Notes: generated by a model from the sequence alone, not told the origin. A stretch of 64,000 nucleotides of DNA from SB11 sp965249955 (GCA_965249955.1 OZ252261.1:1364001-1428000); one strand, 5' to 3'. Numbered from the stretch's first letter, positions 34,083 through 43,031 are shown. Program-made: numbers and translations.

Positions 34083-34125
34083 ACACTCTATTTGACAAAT
34101 TTTAAAAATTTGTCAAATAGAGTGT
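34083..34125. terminator. Long perfect hairpin (copy B) overlapping the ligase stop codon
   Basis: Twenty-bp perfect arms (34083-34102 and 34106-34125) have the same TAA loop as copy A at 2326. The stem differs from A by a T-A to A-T swap. The right arm contains the stop codon (34113-34115) and the last codons of the O-antigen ligase-like gene. Confidence 0.75.
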
Positions 34126-35570
34126 TCAGCTTCAGCCACAGGTTTTTTATCAATAACCTCTAGGGCTACTAAAATGGCGCAAAAACCCCATAGGGGGACA
34201 GCAATTTTATCATAATCGATATAGCTGTTTAGCACCCCGTGGGCATAGTAGGTAATTAATCCCAATACAACGGCCAAAGCTATGGTTCGGGTTTTCTCGT
34301 GTATACCGTGATAAAACAACATCATACCTTTGTATACACTTAATAAAAACACCACCAGCCAACTAATCATACCAATAAAACCTCCTTCGGCCAAAGGCCC
34401 TAGGTATTCGCTGTGGGCATGGCCAACATCACCAAAGTTGGTGCTTATTACTGTTATATCTTTACTACGTTGGAAAGGAGCATATTGAAAAGCATAAGTA
34501 CCAGGCCCCCAGCCCAAAAGAGGGCGTTCTTCAAACATTCGTATGGCGCAATTCCATCGGTTAATACGCTCAAGGTTACTAGGGTCGTTTTTTATGTTTG
34601 ATACCGATTGAAGGTGCTCGCCCAAATCGTTTCGGCGTGACGAACCTTGCTCGTTCTCGCTTAATTTTAGCAGTATAGATTTTTGAAAAGCAAATACTAC
34701 CAATAGGGCTACTATTACTGAGCCGAAAATATAGCGTATAGGTATTTTAACATAAAACACTACCAAAGCCCCTAAAGCCGCCATAAGGCTAACCCATGCC
34801 GCACGAGTATATGAGTAGGTAATGGCCATTAAAAACATTATGGCCAAAAGCCCTATAAACCCACGTGTTAGTGTGCTAAAACCCATTTTTTTACCCCTAA
34901 TAAAAAACACAATTAGCATTGGGGTTACCATAGCCACTGTGGCACTGTATACGCCGTGTACCCAAAAGAAGGGCTGTATCATATAAGGAAACACCTCGCG
35001 CACAAAGCCGTGCTGAAAGTGCCTTACCATTACATATATAACCACCAACACTAGGGGAATAGTAAACCACCACAAAAACCGTTCGATACGTTTATAATCA
35101 GTAAAAATTTGGTAGGCCATAAAGTAAAATACTACTATGTACCAAATGCGCGAAGCAGTATACTTTATAGAAACTAAGGGCATGCTACTGGTAAAAGAAG
35201 TAAACAGCAACCAACCTGTATTTATCAAAATAGCAATGGTAAGCGGGTGCCTCAAAAGGCTTTTATAGGCAGTTTGGCTTCCGTAGGCAAACTTTAAAAT
35301 ACCTATAAGCATTAGTGTAATAACAATAGGCTCGGTAGGAAGTATAAGACCAAAATTGCCCAATAAATGCCATACAGGAATAGAGAAAGGAACAAGTCCG
35401 GTAACCAAATACACCAACTTATCTGATGCAAAAAGTGCCAACAACACCATTAAAAAGGCGACTGGCAGCAACGGCACCAGATAAAAATCAAATATAACAG
35501 CCACCACATTGGCGGCTATAAACAAGCCGCTAATGATATAAAAACTTAGTATTTGCTTTTGGGTGAGCAT
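34113..35570 (-). CDS. O-antigen ligase/polymerase-like membrane protein
   Basis: The 485-residue protein is polytopic with about 11-13 transmembrane helices and a Wzy_C-type region: a periplasmic loop with RINRWNCAIRMFEERPLLGWGPGTYAF and, further on, VGHAHSEYLGPLAEGGFIG, whose His is typical of WaaL/Wzy proteins. Such proteins ligate or polymerise surface polysaccharide in the inner membrane facing the periplasm. It is 7 bp downstream of a Wzz-like gene and 1 kb from a flippase, all on the same strand. Whether it acts as ligase or polymerase is not decidable from sequence. Confidence 0.85.
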   Translation of the reverse strand: MLTQKQILSFYIISGLFIAANVVAVIFDFYLVPLLPVAFLMVLLALFASDKLVYLVTGLVPFSIPVWHLLGNFGLILPTEPIVITLMLIGILKFAYGSQTAYKSLLRHPLTIAILINTGWLLFTSFTSSMPLVSIKYTASRIWYIVVFYFMAYQIFTDYKRIERFLWWFTIPLVLVVIYVMVRHFQHGFVREVFPYMIQPFFWVHGVYSATVAMVTPMLIVFFIRGKKMGFSTLTRGFIGLLAIMFLMAITYSYTRAAWVSLMAALGALVVFYVKIPIRYIFGSVIVALLVVFAFQKSILLKLSENEQGSSRRNDLGEHLQSVSNIKNDPSNLERINRWNCAIRMFEERPLLGWGPGTYAFQYAPFQRSKDITVISTNFGDVGHAHSEYLGPLAEGGFIGMISWLVVFLLSVYKGMMLFYHGIHEKTRTIALAVVLGLITYYAHGVLNSYIDYDKIAVPLWGFCAILVALEVIDKKPVAEAEHSI

Positions 35571-35577
35571 TGTTTCC

Positions 35578-36588
35578 CTAAGCCTTGTCTTCGTTTAGTT
35601 GTGCGCGGAAGTAGGCAAAACGCTCAATAAGTATCATCATTAATACCGAAAGAAAAAACGCACCAAAAGTGGCCAGTAACACTATTATGCTGCGGCGCGG
35701 ATATGCCTTTTGTTCGGCGGCGTATGCAGGGCTAATTTCAAATTTGTGTGGTATATACTCAACCATATCGGCATTGGCCTTGCGAAACTTCTCTTTCAAA
35801 TGGTTCATTTGCTCAACCGCTTGGCTAAGCGACTCGGTAGCGCGAATAAGCGTACCCACATTGCCACCGCTTTTTGCCATTTTTTGCTGACGTGCCATCA
35901 TTTGGCCTGTGCCCTCATTTTTTCCGCCCGAAAGGGCGCTCATATCAATATCTTTTCCGTTCGAAAGGTCGTTTACCTGCTGTTGCAAAGTTTCAACCTC
36001 TTTCACCTTAGCATTGTATTCGTTCTCAATAATTTCGTAGGCTTTGCTGCTCACCTGCCTTTGAATTTCGGTGCGCACACTATCATAAATTTGCGATATA
36101 CCGTTGGCAATTCTGGCCGCCATGTGTGGGTCCTCATCCATCACACTAATCTCTATTGAAAGAAACTCGGTACGATTAAACTTAATGTTCGATTTTATTT
36201 TGTTAGCCAGTTTGGTGTAGGGCATTGAACCGTTAGGGTCGATGTGGTAATGGTTCATTAAATCAAAACGCTCCACAACACGTCCCATAAGTTGCGACGA
36301 GCCTAAAATTTGCAAGGCCTGCTCGGCGTTTTCTTCCTCACCAAATTCAGAAGCATCAACATCACGTGCCGTTGCATCTTCTAATATCCCACCAGAAACT
36401 GAGTTGTTTTTTGAAGGATAAAAAATAACGTTCGACTCATACTTCGGGGTGATGAACGATGGCCCTGAAAATATAATTGAGGCCACCAAAGCCACCGCGG
36501 TTACTATTAGTATTGGCCACTTGCGGCGCAGTACAAGACGAATAATCTCTAAAGTATTAAACTGGTAATCGGTCTTTGTTTCAGACAT
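35578..36588 (-). CDS. Wzz-like polysaccharide chain-length determinant
   Basis: The 336-residue inner-membrane protein has one transmembrane helix at about residues 26-46, a long periplasmic part with coiled-coil stretches (EIIENEYNAKVKEVETLQQQ) and a second helix near the C terminus (SIIVLLATFGAFFLSVLMM), the standard Wzz topology. The ATG at 36588 (MSETKTDYQF) is chosen over an in-frame TTG 21 bp upstream. It lies between the flippase and ligase genes on the same strand and probably sets chain length for that polymer. No tyrosine kinase domain is attached. Confidence 0.87.
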   Translation of the reverse strand: MSETKTDYQFNTLEIIRLVLRRKWPILIVTAVALVASIIFSGPSFITPKYESNVIFYPSKNNSVSGGILEDATARDVDASEFGEEENAEQALQILGSSQLMGRVVERFDLMNHYHIDPNGSMPYTKLANKIKSNIKFNRTEFLSIEISVMDEDPHMAARIANGISQIYDSVRTEIQRQVSSKAYEIIENEYNAKVKEVETLQQQVNDLSNGKDIDMSALSGGKNEGTGQMMARQQKMAKSGGNVGTLIRATESLSQAVEQMNHLKEKFRKANADMVEYIPHKFEISPAYAAEQKAYPRRSIIVLLATFGAFFLSVLMMILIERFAYFRAQLNEDKA

Positions 36589-36640
36589 CGGGTTAGGTAT
36601 TTGCGACAAAAATAAAAATATCGTTGGTATTTAGGGCTTT

Positions 36641-38086
36641 CTATTCACTTGGTTTAAACGAAGCTATCAAATCTTTTATTTTTACTACACCGGTTATTAA
36701 GGCCAAAACAGCTATAAAAACCATAGCGGTAAGTACTTCCGTCTTCCACTCCCATTGTACAAGAGTTAAGACATAAAAAACACCTCCGGTAGTTGCAATA
36801 AATAAAAGTATTGAGCGAATAAACGCCGTTGAAACTGTAAAGCTAAAAAACTTGCGGCAATATACTACCGTTAGCCCTACCACCAAACTTTGTGTAATAA
36901 TTGTAGCCACACACGCCCCCATAGCTTTGTATTGTGGTATTAATATCCAGTTTAGGGCAAAATTGGCCACCAAACCCAATACCGATATAATGTTTAGTTG
37001 GCGCAAACTGCCATTGGCAGTTAGCAATGTACCAAATATATACCCCATACTAATGGGAATAAAAGCAGTAAGTACCCAAGCAAAAATTATTGCACCGTAG
37101 GGTGTATACAAGTTGGGATAAATAAGCGTGTACAAATCATCTCTATAAAACCAAGCCAGCAAGGGCACGCCAACGGCGGGCAATAGCATTATGGCAAAAC
37201 TTTGTTTTACCAAAGTAGTTACATTTTGTTGCCTGTGTATCAACCTACCAAACATGGGCAACAGCATATTGGCCATTAAAACAGCAAACATTATTAGCGA
37301 ATCGAGCAAGCGAAAGCCTGAGGCATATATACCCGCCTCGTTTGCCCCATCGGGAAGTAAGCGCTCAATCATCACCGCATCCAGTCGGGTATAAAAACTC
37401 ATTAAAGTAATAAGTATAGCATACGGGTACGATTTTTTTAAGATGCTTTTCATCACCCCAAAATCTACCTTAAACTCACTACGTTTTATAAAACGGTATA
37501 GCACAAAAAAAGATATAGTAACCCCTGCTACCAAACCCGCCACTTGTACCCAAGCAAAGGTGTATATGGTAAATGTACCGCCGAACGGATTTACCCACAA
37601 CAGCAAACCACAAAGTACTATCATTACCAGTTTATCACTTACCGATAAAAAACTTTCGGTTTTAAAAAGGTGCAGTGCCGATACGTTTGAGCGCAAGTAA
37701 TTATAAAACGTTATCAACCCTTGATTAAGCCCCACAATAAGCAACAAGCCCATTTGTTGCTGGGTGTAGCCCAATACCCAACCTATTAGCATTAGTGCAA
37801 CCATGTACAACACAAATAAGCCGCTTTTTAGGGTAAGTATATTGGCCAAGTAGTGTGATAGTTTGCTTGGGTCGGCAGCAATAACACGGTTATTGTAGTT
37901 GTTCACCCCCACATCAGCAATTATAGCACCTATAAGGGCAAGATTAAACAAAGCAAAATAATCGCCATATACAGCGCTGCCCAGCGTGTTTTGCACAGTA
38001 ATATCAATACCAAACACCCAAAACAGCTTCACAAATAAGTTAAGCGAGATAAGCAGGCTAAAGTTGGATAAAAATTTTTGCTGCAT
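36641..38086 (-). CDS. Polysaccharide flippase (Wzx/MOP-type)
   Basis: The 481-residue protein has about 12-14 transmembrane helices and no soluble domains, as in the oligosaccharide flippase branch of the MOP superfamily. Fragments such as FVKLFWVFGIDITVQNTLG at the start and ASGFRLLDSLIMFAVLMANMLLPMFG in the middle fit that family. It would move lipid-linked oligosaccharide across the inner membrane. It is 52 bp upstream of the Wzz-like gene, so flippase, Wzz and ligase may form one transcript. No initiating or extending transferase lies in this group. Confidence 0.87.
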   Translation of the reverse strand: MQQKFLSNFSLLISLNLFVKLFWVFGIDITVQNTLGSAVYGDYFALFNLALIGAIIADVGVNNYNNRVIAADPSKLSHYLANILTLKSGLFVLYMVALMLIGWVLGYTQQQMGLLLIVGLNQGLITFYNYLRSNVSALHLFKTESFLSVSDKLVMIVLCGLLLWVNPFGGTFTIYTFAWVQVAGLVAGVTISFFVLYRFIKRSEFKVDFGVMKSILKKSYPYAILITLMSFYTRLDAVMIERLLPDGANEAGIYASGFRLLDSLIMFAVLMANMLLPMFGRLIHRQQNVTTLVKQSFAIMLLPAVGVPLLAWFYRDDLYTLIYPNLYTPYGAIIFAWVLTAFIPISMGYIFGTLLTANGSLRQLNIISVLGLVANFALNWILIPQYKAMGACVATIITQSLVVGLTVVYCRKFFSFTVSTAFIRSILLFIATTGGVFYVLTLVQWEWKTEVLTAMVFIAVLALITGVVKIKDLIASFKPSE

Positions 38087-38245
38087 GGGTTAGCGGCAAA
38101 AATACACTTATAATGTGATGAAAAATAAATTGCTCGCTGTGAACAACAAATTATTGAAACACGCTTTTGACGTGGAGTTTGGAACAATAATTGTGTTTAA
38201 AGAACCTTTTTCCTATATTCTGCAAAATAGCGTATTAGCCTCTGA

Positions 38246-39781
38246 ATGACCAATTATATAAAAAACCTAAAAAACGATATCCCAGCTGCACTAGTTGTAT
38301 TTTTAGTAGCCTTGCCATTGTGCATGGGTATAGCTCTGGCCTCAAAAGCCCACCTTATGTCGGGCATAATAGCAGGCATAGTGGGGGGTGTAGTAGTTGG
38401 CTTTTTCAGCAAATCAAGCCTCAGTGTTAGTGGCCCCGCAGCAGGTTTAACCGCAATAGTTGTTAGCTCATTAGAAGAACTTAAAAGCTTTGAAATTTTT
38501 TTAGTTGCCGTGCTTATTGCCGGAGTTTTTCAGTTAATACTTGGCTTTTTAAAAGCAGGTGCCATTGGTAATTATGTGCCATCACCTGTAATAAAGGGTA
38601 TGCTGGCTGCTATTGGCATTATATTAATTTTAAAGCAAATACCCCACGCACTAGGCTATGATGCCGACTATGAAGGTGATGAAAGTTTTTCGCAACCTGA
38701 TGGTAGCAATACTTTTAGTACAATATGGTTTGCCATACGCACCTTTAGACCAGCAGCAGCTATTATTACTTTAGTTTCTGTTGGCTTAATGGTAATTTGG
38801 GAGATAAAGGCTCTTAAAAAAATGACTTTCTTCCAAATAGTTCCAGGCGCTTTGGTAGCAGTAGTTGCCTCAGTAGCATTAAACCATTTTTGGTTTCCCG
38901 GCTTGGGAGAAAAATTTGCATTAGGAGGCAATCACCTAGCTAAAATACCCATTACAGGTTCGTTTTCTGCCTTCGCCGGCAATCTAGACTTTCCTGATTT
39001 CTCACAAATAGGTAATATGGCCGTTTGGAAAGTGGCTATTGTAATTGCCCTTATAGCTAGCTTAGAGTCGCTACTTAGTGTTGAAGCTATTGATAAAATT
39101 GACCCTGCAAAAAGTATTACCCCAAAAAATCAAGAGCTAAAGGCACAAGGTATAGGCAATATAGTTTCTGCTCTATTGGGTGGCTTACCTGTAACAGCAG
39201 TAATAGTACGTAGCTCGGCCAACTTAAATGCCGGCGGAAAAACAAAAGTATCGGCTATTTTGCACGGCATATTACTATTGGTGTGTGTGGTACTTATAGC
39301 ACCTATACTTAACCTAATTCCTTTAGCAGCATTAGCAGGTATTTTATTTTTTGTTGGATTTAAACTTACCTCGCCCGCTATTTTCAAATCAATATCAAAA
39401 AACGGATCTTCTCAGTTTATACCCTTTTTGGTAACAATTGTAGCCATACTCTTTACCGATTTACTATACGGAATTATAATAGGTATTATGGTAGGCTTGT
39501 TCTACACCATTAAATCAAACAAAAGGCCTTTGGTTAGTTTTACTCAGCACGACAACAACTACCTTATTCGCTTTACCAAAGACATACCCTTTTTGTATGT
39601 TAAAAACGTAAAAGACTGTTTAGCCCAAATACCCGATAACGCACATGTACTTGTAGATGTTTCAAAAGCACGGTTTATAGACCCTGATGTATCTGAATTG
39701 ATTGAGGATTTTATTTCGGTGGCTGACAAAAGAAATCTTAGTATAGAAGTTGTGGGTCAATTGCGTACCCAACAAGCATAA
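38246..39781 (+). CDS. SulP-family anion transporter, probably bicarbonate
   Basis: The 511-residue protein starts with a SulP core (DIPAALVVFLVALPLCMGIALAS, typical of this clade), about 12-14 membrane segments, and a STAS-like cytoplasmic tail with HVLVDVSKARFIDPDVSELI near 460-480. Family members move sulfate, bicarbonate or other anions. A carbonic anhydrase starts 11 bp after the stop, a linkage that argues for bicarbonate as substrate; this is inference from context. The two genes are probably one operon. Confidence 0.88.
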   Translation: MTNYIKNLKNDIPAALVVFLVALPLCMGIALASKAHLMSGIIAGIVGGVVVGFFSKSSLSVSGPAAGLTAIVVSSLEELKSFEIFLVAVLIAGVFQLILGFLKAGAIGNYVPSPVIKGMLAAIGIILILKQIPHALGYDADYEGDESFSQPDGSNTFSTIWFAIRTFRPAAAIITLVSVGLMVIWEIKALKKMTFFQIVPGALVAVVASVALNHFWFPGLGEKFALGGNHLAKIPITGSFSAFAGNLDFPDFSQIGNMAVWKVAIVIALIASLESLLSVEAIDKIDPAKSITPKNQELKAQGIGNIVSALLGGLPVTAVIVRSSANLNAGGKTKVSAILHGILLLVCVVLIAPILNLIPLAALAGILFFVGFKLTSPAIFKSISKNGSSQFIPFLVTIVAILFTDLLYGIIIGIMVGLFYTIKSNKRPLVSFTQHDNNYLIRFTKDIPFLYVKNVKDCLAQIPDNAHVLVDVSKARFIDPDVSELIEDFISVADKRNLSIEVVGQLRTQQA

Positions 39782-39792
39782 AAACAACCCGT

Positions 39793-40431
39793 ATGAATAT
39801 AATTGACAAAGTTTTTCTTCAGAACAAAGCTTGGGCAAAAGAAAAAACCGATGACGACCCAAGTTTTTTTAATACCCTTAGCGAAGGTCAGTCGCCCGAT
39901 TTTTTTTGGATAGGATGTTCCGATAGTCGGGTACCCGCCAACGAAATAACCAACACCCGCTCAGGCCAAATATTTGTGCACCGCAATATTGCAAACATGG
40001 TGGTGAATACCGACATGAACTTACTTAGCGGCTTACAATATGCTGTTGAAGAATTGGGCGTAAAACACGTAATAGTTTGCGGTCATTACGGCTGCGGAGG
40101 TATAAAAGCTGCATTATCAAACAAGCACCACGGATTGATAAACAAATGGATACGAAACATTAAAGATGTTTACCGTTTTCACCGCGATGAAATAGATAGC
40201 ATCGGCAGCGAAGAACTAAAAGTAAATAAACTGGTAGAGGTAAATGTGATAGAACAAGTACACAACCTATCAAAAACATCTATCATACAAAAAGCATGGA
40301 AAAATAAAAACGGCCCCGAACTACACGGCTGGGTATATCACCTAGAAGATGGGCTGCTTCGTAGTCTTGTAAACATTAAACCAGGTGAAGAAATAGATCC
40401 GATATACCGTTATGATGACACTTTTGAGTAG
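39793..40431 (+). CDS. can: Beta-class carbonic anhydrase
   Basis: The enzyme interconverts CO2 and bicarbonate. The 212-residue protein has the zinc ligands Cys-Asp in WIGCSDSRVPANEI and His-Cys in VCGHYGCGGI, the usual Cys2His(Asp) beta-class set. Length fits (about 200-220). It is the second gene after the SulP transporter. Together they would import and hydrate or dehydrate inorganic carbon to feed biosynthetic carboxylases or pH balance. Identification is firm. Confidence 0.96.
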   Translation: MNIIDKVFLQNKAWAKEKTDDDPSFFNTLSEGQSPDFFWIGCSDSRVPANEITNTRSGQIFVHRNIANMVVNTDMNLLSGLQYAVEELGVKHVIVCGHYGCGGIKAALSNKHHGLINKWIRNIKDVYRFHRDEIDSIGSEELKVNKLVEVNVIEQVHNLSKTSIIQKAWKNKNGPELHGWVYHLEDGLLRSLVNIKPGEEIDPIYRYDDTFE

Positions 40432-40465
40432 ATAACTGGAAATTCAATACTGTTTTAATGTATCG

Positions 40466-40530
40466 AAGCTGGCGCGTGCGTCCGCTCGTGCTGAAAATAA
40501 TAGAGCGTCCGCTCGGCAACGTGGTGCAAT
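40466..40530. repeat. GC-rich dispersed repeat, copy 1
   Basis: AAGCTGGC, GCGTCCGCTCGTGC, AGCGTCCGCTCG and GTGGTGCAAT occur in this order. The same order is found at 45233-45325. The core is a hairpin of the type GGCnCGnGCG-TC-CGCTCGTGCC. Confidence 0.65.
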
Positions 40531-40644
40531 TGATTATTTGTTCATCTTACTCTCTCTTTGTAATAGAGGGGCAACGTAATACACATCAGGTTCTTTTGTT
40601 TTTGGGTGAATTAAATAGAAATACACTTTGCTTCTTCTTCTCGA

Positions 40645-40925
40645 CAGGTTAAAACCTGCCACTATTTATACCCGTTCGGGATTGCCGATAGGTATGAATA
40701 GCATCGGTTTAAAAACCGATGGAAAAGAATTAAACTTAAAAAGTACTCATTCCCATTTAAAATGGGAATCTGTGTGGTTGGAAGAATAAAAAAGTATTGC
40801 CCTACGCGCGGATTCCCTCTTTCGAGAGAATTACGTTCCCGCCGCACCCGGTATTCATTGAGTTCTTGATGATTTTCTTCTCCCGAACTCATGTTTTCAA
40901 TCATTTGCAGTGGATTAAAATCCAC
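40645..40925. repeat. Cluster of short palindromes with TTAAAA-like centres
   Basis: Palindromes include CAGGTT-AA-AACCTG (40645-40658), CCCG-TT-CGGG (40671-40680), CATCGGTTT-AA-AAACCGATG (40702-40721), ATTCCCATTT-A-AAATGGGAAT (40749-40769) and GTGGATT-AA-AATCCAC (40910-40925). Stems differ but most centres are alike. Confidence 0.7.
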
Positions 40926-40935
40926 CTCGTTTAAC

Positions 40936-40981
40936 AATTACAGCCCACAATGGGGCTTAAGTCCCATTGTGGGCTGTAATT
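40936..40981. terminator. Strong hairpin, probable terminator of the 41015 gene
   Basis: Nineteen-bp perfect arms (40936-40954 and 40963-40981) enclose an inner CTTAAG centre. It lies 33 bp past the stop of the minus-strand gene at 41015 and ends in A/T. Confidence 0.75.
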
Positions 40982-41014
40982 TTTGACAGAATAGGTCTTC
41001 AACCCTATTTGTTG

Positions 41015-41737
41015 TTATTCTGTTTTATCTAAAGCGTCCAACTTCTCCATAATAGAAGCCAATTGGGCTGTTGTTTTATCATTTCCCGAACGTATTTCGG
41101 TACGCATTCGTAAAGTATCATCTTGCATACGATTTTTAAACTGGGTTAACTCATCTGTTATGTTTTTCCTTTGTTCTTCTAATCGCTCGTTAAGCAAGTC
41201 CGTTTGTTGTTCAGTTTGCAAGTGCATGGCTTTCTTTAGTTTCAGCAAACGATTGTTCATCATTATAAAAAGAATGATAAATAACAGAACTGCAAGAGCC
41301 ATCGCCCCCCATATAAGGTTTTTTTGCATCTCCGCTTCGGCAAACAAGGTGGCGGTTTTTTTATCAGTATCTGCCTTAAACTCATCAATAGAAAAACGGG
41401 TTTTTGCTAACGAATCATTGGTAAGACTAATTTTAAAATTAGCCGAGTTTAGTATATCCTCCACTTGCTGCATTTTGGCATCCAGCTCGTTTACCTTATC
41501 CAGCTTCCCACTTAGCTCGCGTTTCAGCGTTTGGGCAGTGCCCACAGCCGAGTTTACTTTAGCATCTACTTCCTTCATTTTTACGTCGTAGTCGGTCTTG
41601 TAAACGTAAGGTGGCGGTTTTTTTTGAGTTTGCTTTTCAGGTTGGGGTGTTGCTGTGGTAGTGGTTTTCTTTTGCGCTAAAAGAGAGTCTGTGCCGTAGA
41701 TTAGACTAAAACACAGTAGTAGTAAAATTTTTTTCAT
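41015..41737 (-). CDS. Secreted/membrane coiled-coil protein of unknown function
   Basis: The 240-residue product has a signal peptide (hydrophobic LLLLCFSLIYG, cleavage near LLAQ), a Thr/Lys/Pro-rich stretch (about 23-45), a helical coiled-coil region (about 50-135), one internal transmembrane helix (IWGAMALAVLLFIILFIMM, about 142-160) and a second coiled coil to the C terminus. This gives an outside coil joined to an inside coil. No enzyme motif. It is divergent from pdhA. Unknown function; could be a septal or envelope scaffold, which is speculation. Confidence 0.75.
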   Translation of the reverse strand: MKKILLLLCFSLIYGTDSLLAQKKTTTTATPQPEKQTQKKPPPYVYKTDYDVKMKEVDAKVNSAVGTAQTLKRELSGKLDKVNELDAKMQQVEDILNSANFKISLTNDSLAKTRFSIDEFKADTDKKTATLFAEAEMQKNLIWGAMALAVLLFIILFIMMNNRLLKLKKAMHLQTEQQTDLLNERLEEQRKNITDELTQFKNRMQDDTLRMRTEIRSGNDKTTAQLASIMEKLDALDKTE

Positions 41738-41927
41738 GGCAGTATAGTTTTTTTAAGGATAGCTAGAGCTACTGTAAAGCTACAAAATAAAACAAGTCGT
41801 AACGTGTAAAATTTTGTTAATCAAACAGTAACGTGCAGAAACACAGTATTTGCAATACAATTTTTTTTTAGCCTTTTGTTGTTTTTTAAAAAGCAGAGTA
41901 GCAGCACATTAAAAATTATACTTTATA

Positions 41928-41946
41928 CCCCACAAAGGGGTTTTTT
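41928..41946 (+). terminator. Terminator-like hairpin just before the pdhA promoter
   Basis: CCCC-ACAAA-GGGG (41928-41940) followed by TTTTTT lies 19 bp upstream of the pdhA -7 box. No plus-strand gene precedes it closely, so it may insulate pdhA from read-through. Confidence 0.5.
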
Positions 41947-41964
41947 GTAATGTATAAAAAAGTC

Positions 41965-41972
41965 TATTTTTG
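41965..41972 (+). promoter_or_regulatory. Promoter -7 box of pdhA
   Basis: TATTTTTG matches TAnnTTTG, 20 bp before the ATG at 41992. Confidence 0.7.
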
Positions 41973-41991
41973 CAGTTCTGTAAAAAATATC

Positions 41992-42996
41992 ATGGCTAAA
42001 AAAGCACAACAAAAGTTTACAAAAGAAACCTACCAGAAATGGTATGAAGAAATGCTGTTGATGCGCCGTTTTGAAGAAAAATCGGCACAATTGTATGGGC
42101 AGCAGAAAATAAAAGGTTTCTGCCATCTATACATCGGACAAGAAGCTGTGGTAGCAGGCACTATGAGTGCTGTTACCAAAGACGATAAAATAATTACTGC
42201 TTACCGCGACCATGCGCACGCATTGGGGTGCGGCATAAGCCCAAACGCTGTTATGGCCGAACTTTTCGGTAAAATTGACGGCTGTAGCAAAGGCAAAGGC
42301 GGTAGTATGCACATGTTTAGCAAAGAGCATAACTTTTTTGGCGGTCACGGTATAGTAGGCGGTCAAATACCATTAGGTGCAGGCATTGCTTTTGCCGAGC
42401 AATACAACGGCACAAACAATGTTTGTGTATGCTATATGGGCGATGGCGCAGTACGTCAAGGCTCGCTAAACGAAGCCTTTAACATGGCTATGTTGTGGAA
42501 ACTACCCGTAATTTTTGTTTGCGAAAACAACGGATACGCCATGGGTACTTCTGTACAACGTACTACAAACATGCTTGATATACACAAAATAGGCCTAGCA
42601 TTTGATATGCCAAATGCTGCTGTTGACGGCATGACAGTTGAAGCTGTACACGAAGCTATTGATGAAGCTGTTACCCGCGCTCGCAAAGGCGATGGCCCTA
42701 CTTTTCTTGAAATACGTACCTACCGCTACCGCGGACATAGTATGAGCGACCCTGCTAAATATCGCTCGAAAGAAGAGGTAGAAGAATACAAGCACCAAGA
42801 CCCAATTGAAAAGGTAAAAGCTACTATTTTGAAAAATAAATGGCTTACTGAAAAACAATTGGACGAGATAGAAGAAAAAATTGAAGCTGTGGTTACTGAA
42901 AGTGTAGAGTTTGCAGAAAACTCGCCACTACCTAGCCCTGATGAAATTTACACTGATGTGTACGCTGAAGCGAACTATCCTTTTATAATGGACTAA
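41992..42996 (+). CDS. pdhA: Pyruvate dehydrogenase E1 component, alpha subunit
   Basis: The alpha subunit of E1 binds thiamine diphosphate with the beta subunit and decarboxylates pyruvate. The 334-residue protein has the ThDP motif GDGAVRQGSLNEAFNMAMLW ending in an Asn-rich PVIFVCENN, and the phosphorylation-loop-like TYRYRGHSMSDPAKYRS. The ATG at 41992 is chosen; an earlier in-frame ATG at 41950 lies upstream of the -7 box. The beta subunit gene is not adjacent; E2 is encoded about 10 kb away on the other strand. It leads a run of plus-strand genes. Confidence 0.94.
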   Translation: MAKKAQQKFTKETYQKWYEEMLLMRRFEEKSAQLYGQQKIKGFCHLYIGQEAVVAGTMSAVTKDDKIITAYRDHAHALGCGISPNAVMAELFGKIDGCSKGKGGSMHMFSKEHNFFGGHGIVGGQIPLGAGIAFAEQYNGTNNVCVCYMGDGAVRQGSLNEAFNMAMLWKLPVIFVCENNGYAMGTSVQRTTNMLDIHKIGLAFDMPNAAVDGMTVEAVHEAIDEAVTRARKGDGPTFLEIRTYRYRGHSMSDPAKYRSKEEVEEYKHQDPIEKVKATILKNKWLTEKQLDEIEEKIEAVVTESVEFAENSPLPSPDEIYTDVYAEANYPFIMD

Positions 42997-43031
42997 GCCT
43001 ATTAATACCTATAACCCGACTATTAACTGAA

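Larger units (their letters stand above)
40432..41014. other. Noncoding region, dense mosaic of palindromes
   Basis: I find no gene I would support in these 583 bp. It holds one copy of a GC-rich dispersed repeat (40466-40530), at least five palindromes of different stems (40645-40925), and a long terminator-like hairpin (40936-40981). A 91-codon reading frame on the minus strand (40662-40937) is made up largely of these palindromes. Confidence 0.75.

Noticed and set aside
34113..38086. A complete capsule or O-antigen locus.
   Set aside because: Flippase, chain-length and ligase-like genes are present, but no glycosyltransferase or sugar-nucleotide gene is adjacent, so only an export/assembly module is supported.
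40662..40937. A 91-codon open frame on the minus strand after the carbonic anhydrase gene.
   Set aside because: It starts at TTG, its residues are the translation of several palindromes, it contains codons such as CGG CGG that neighbours avoid, and no domain is recognisable. It is better read as noncoding.
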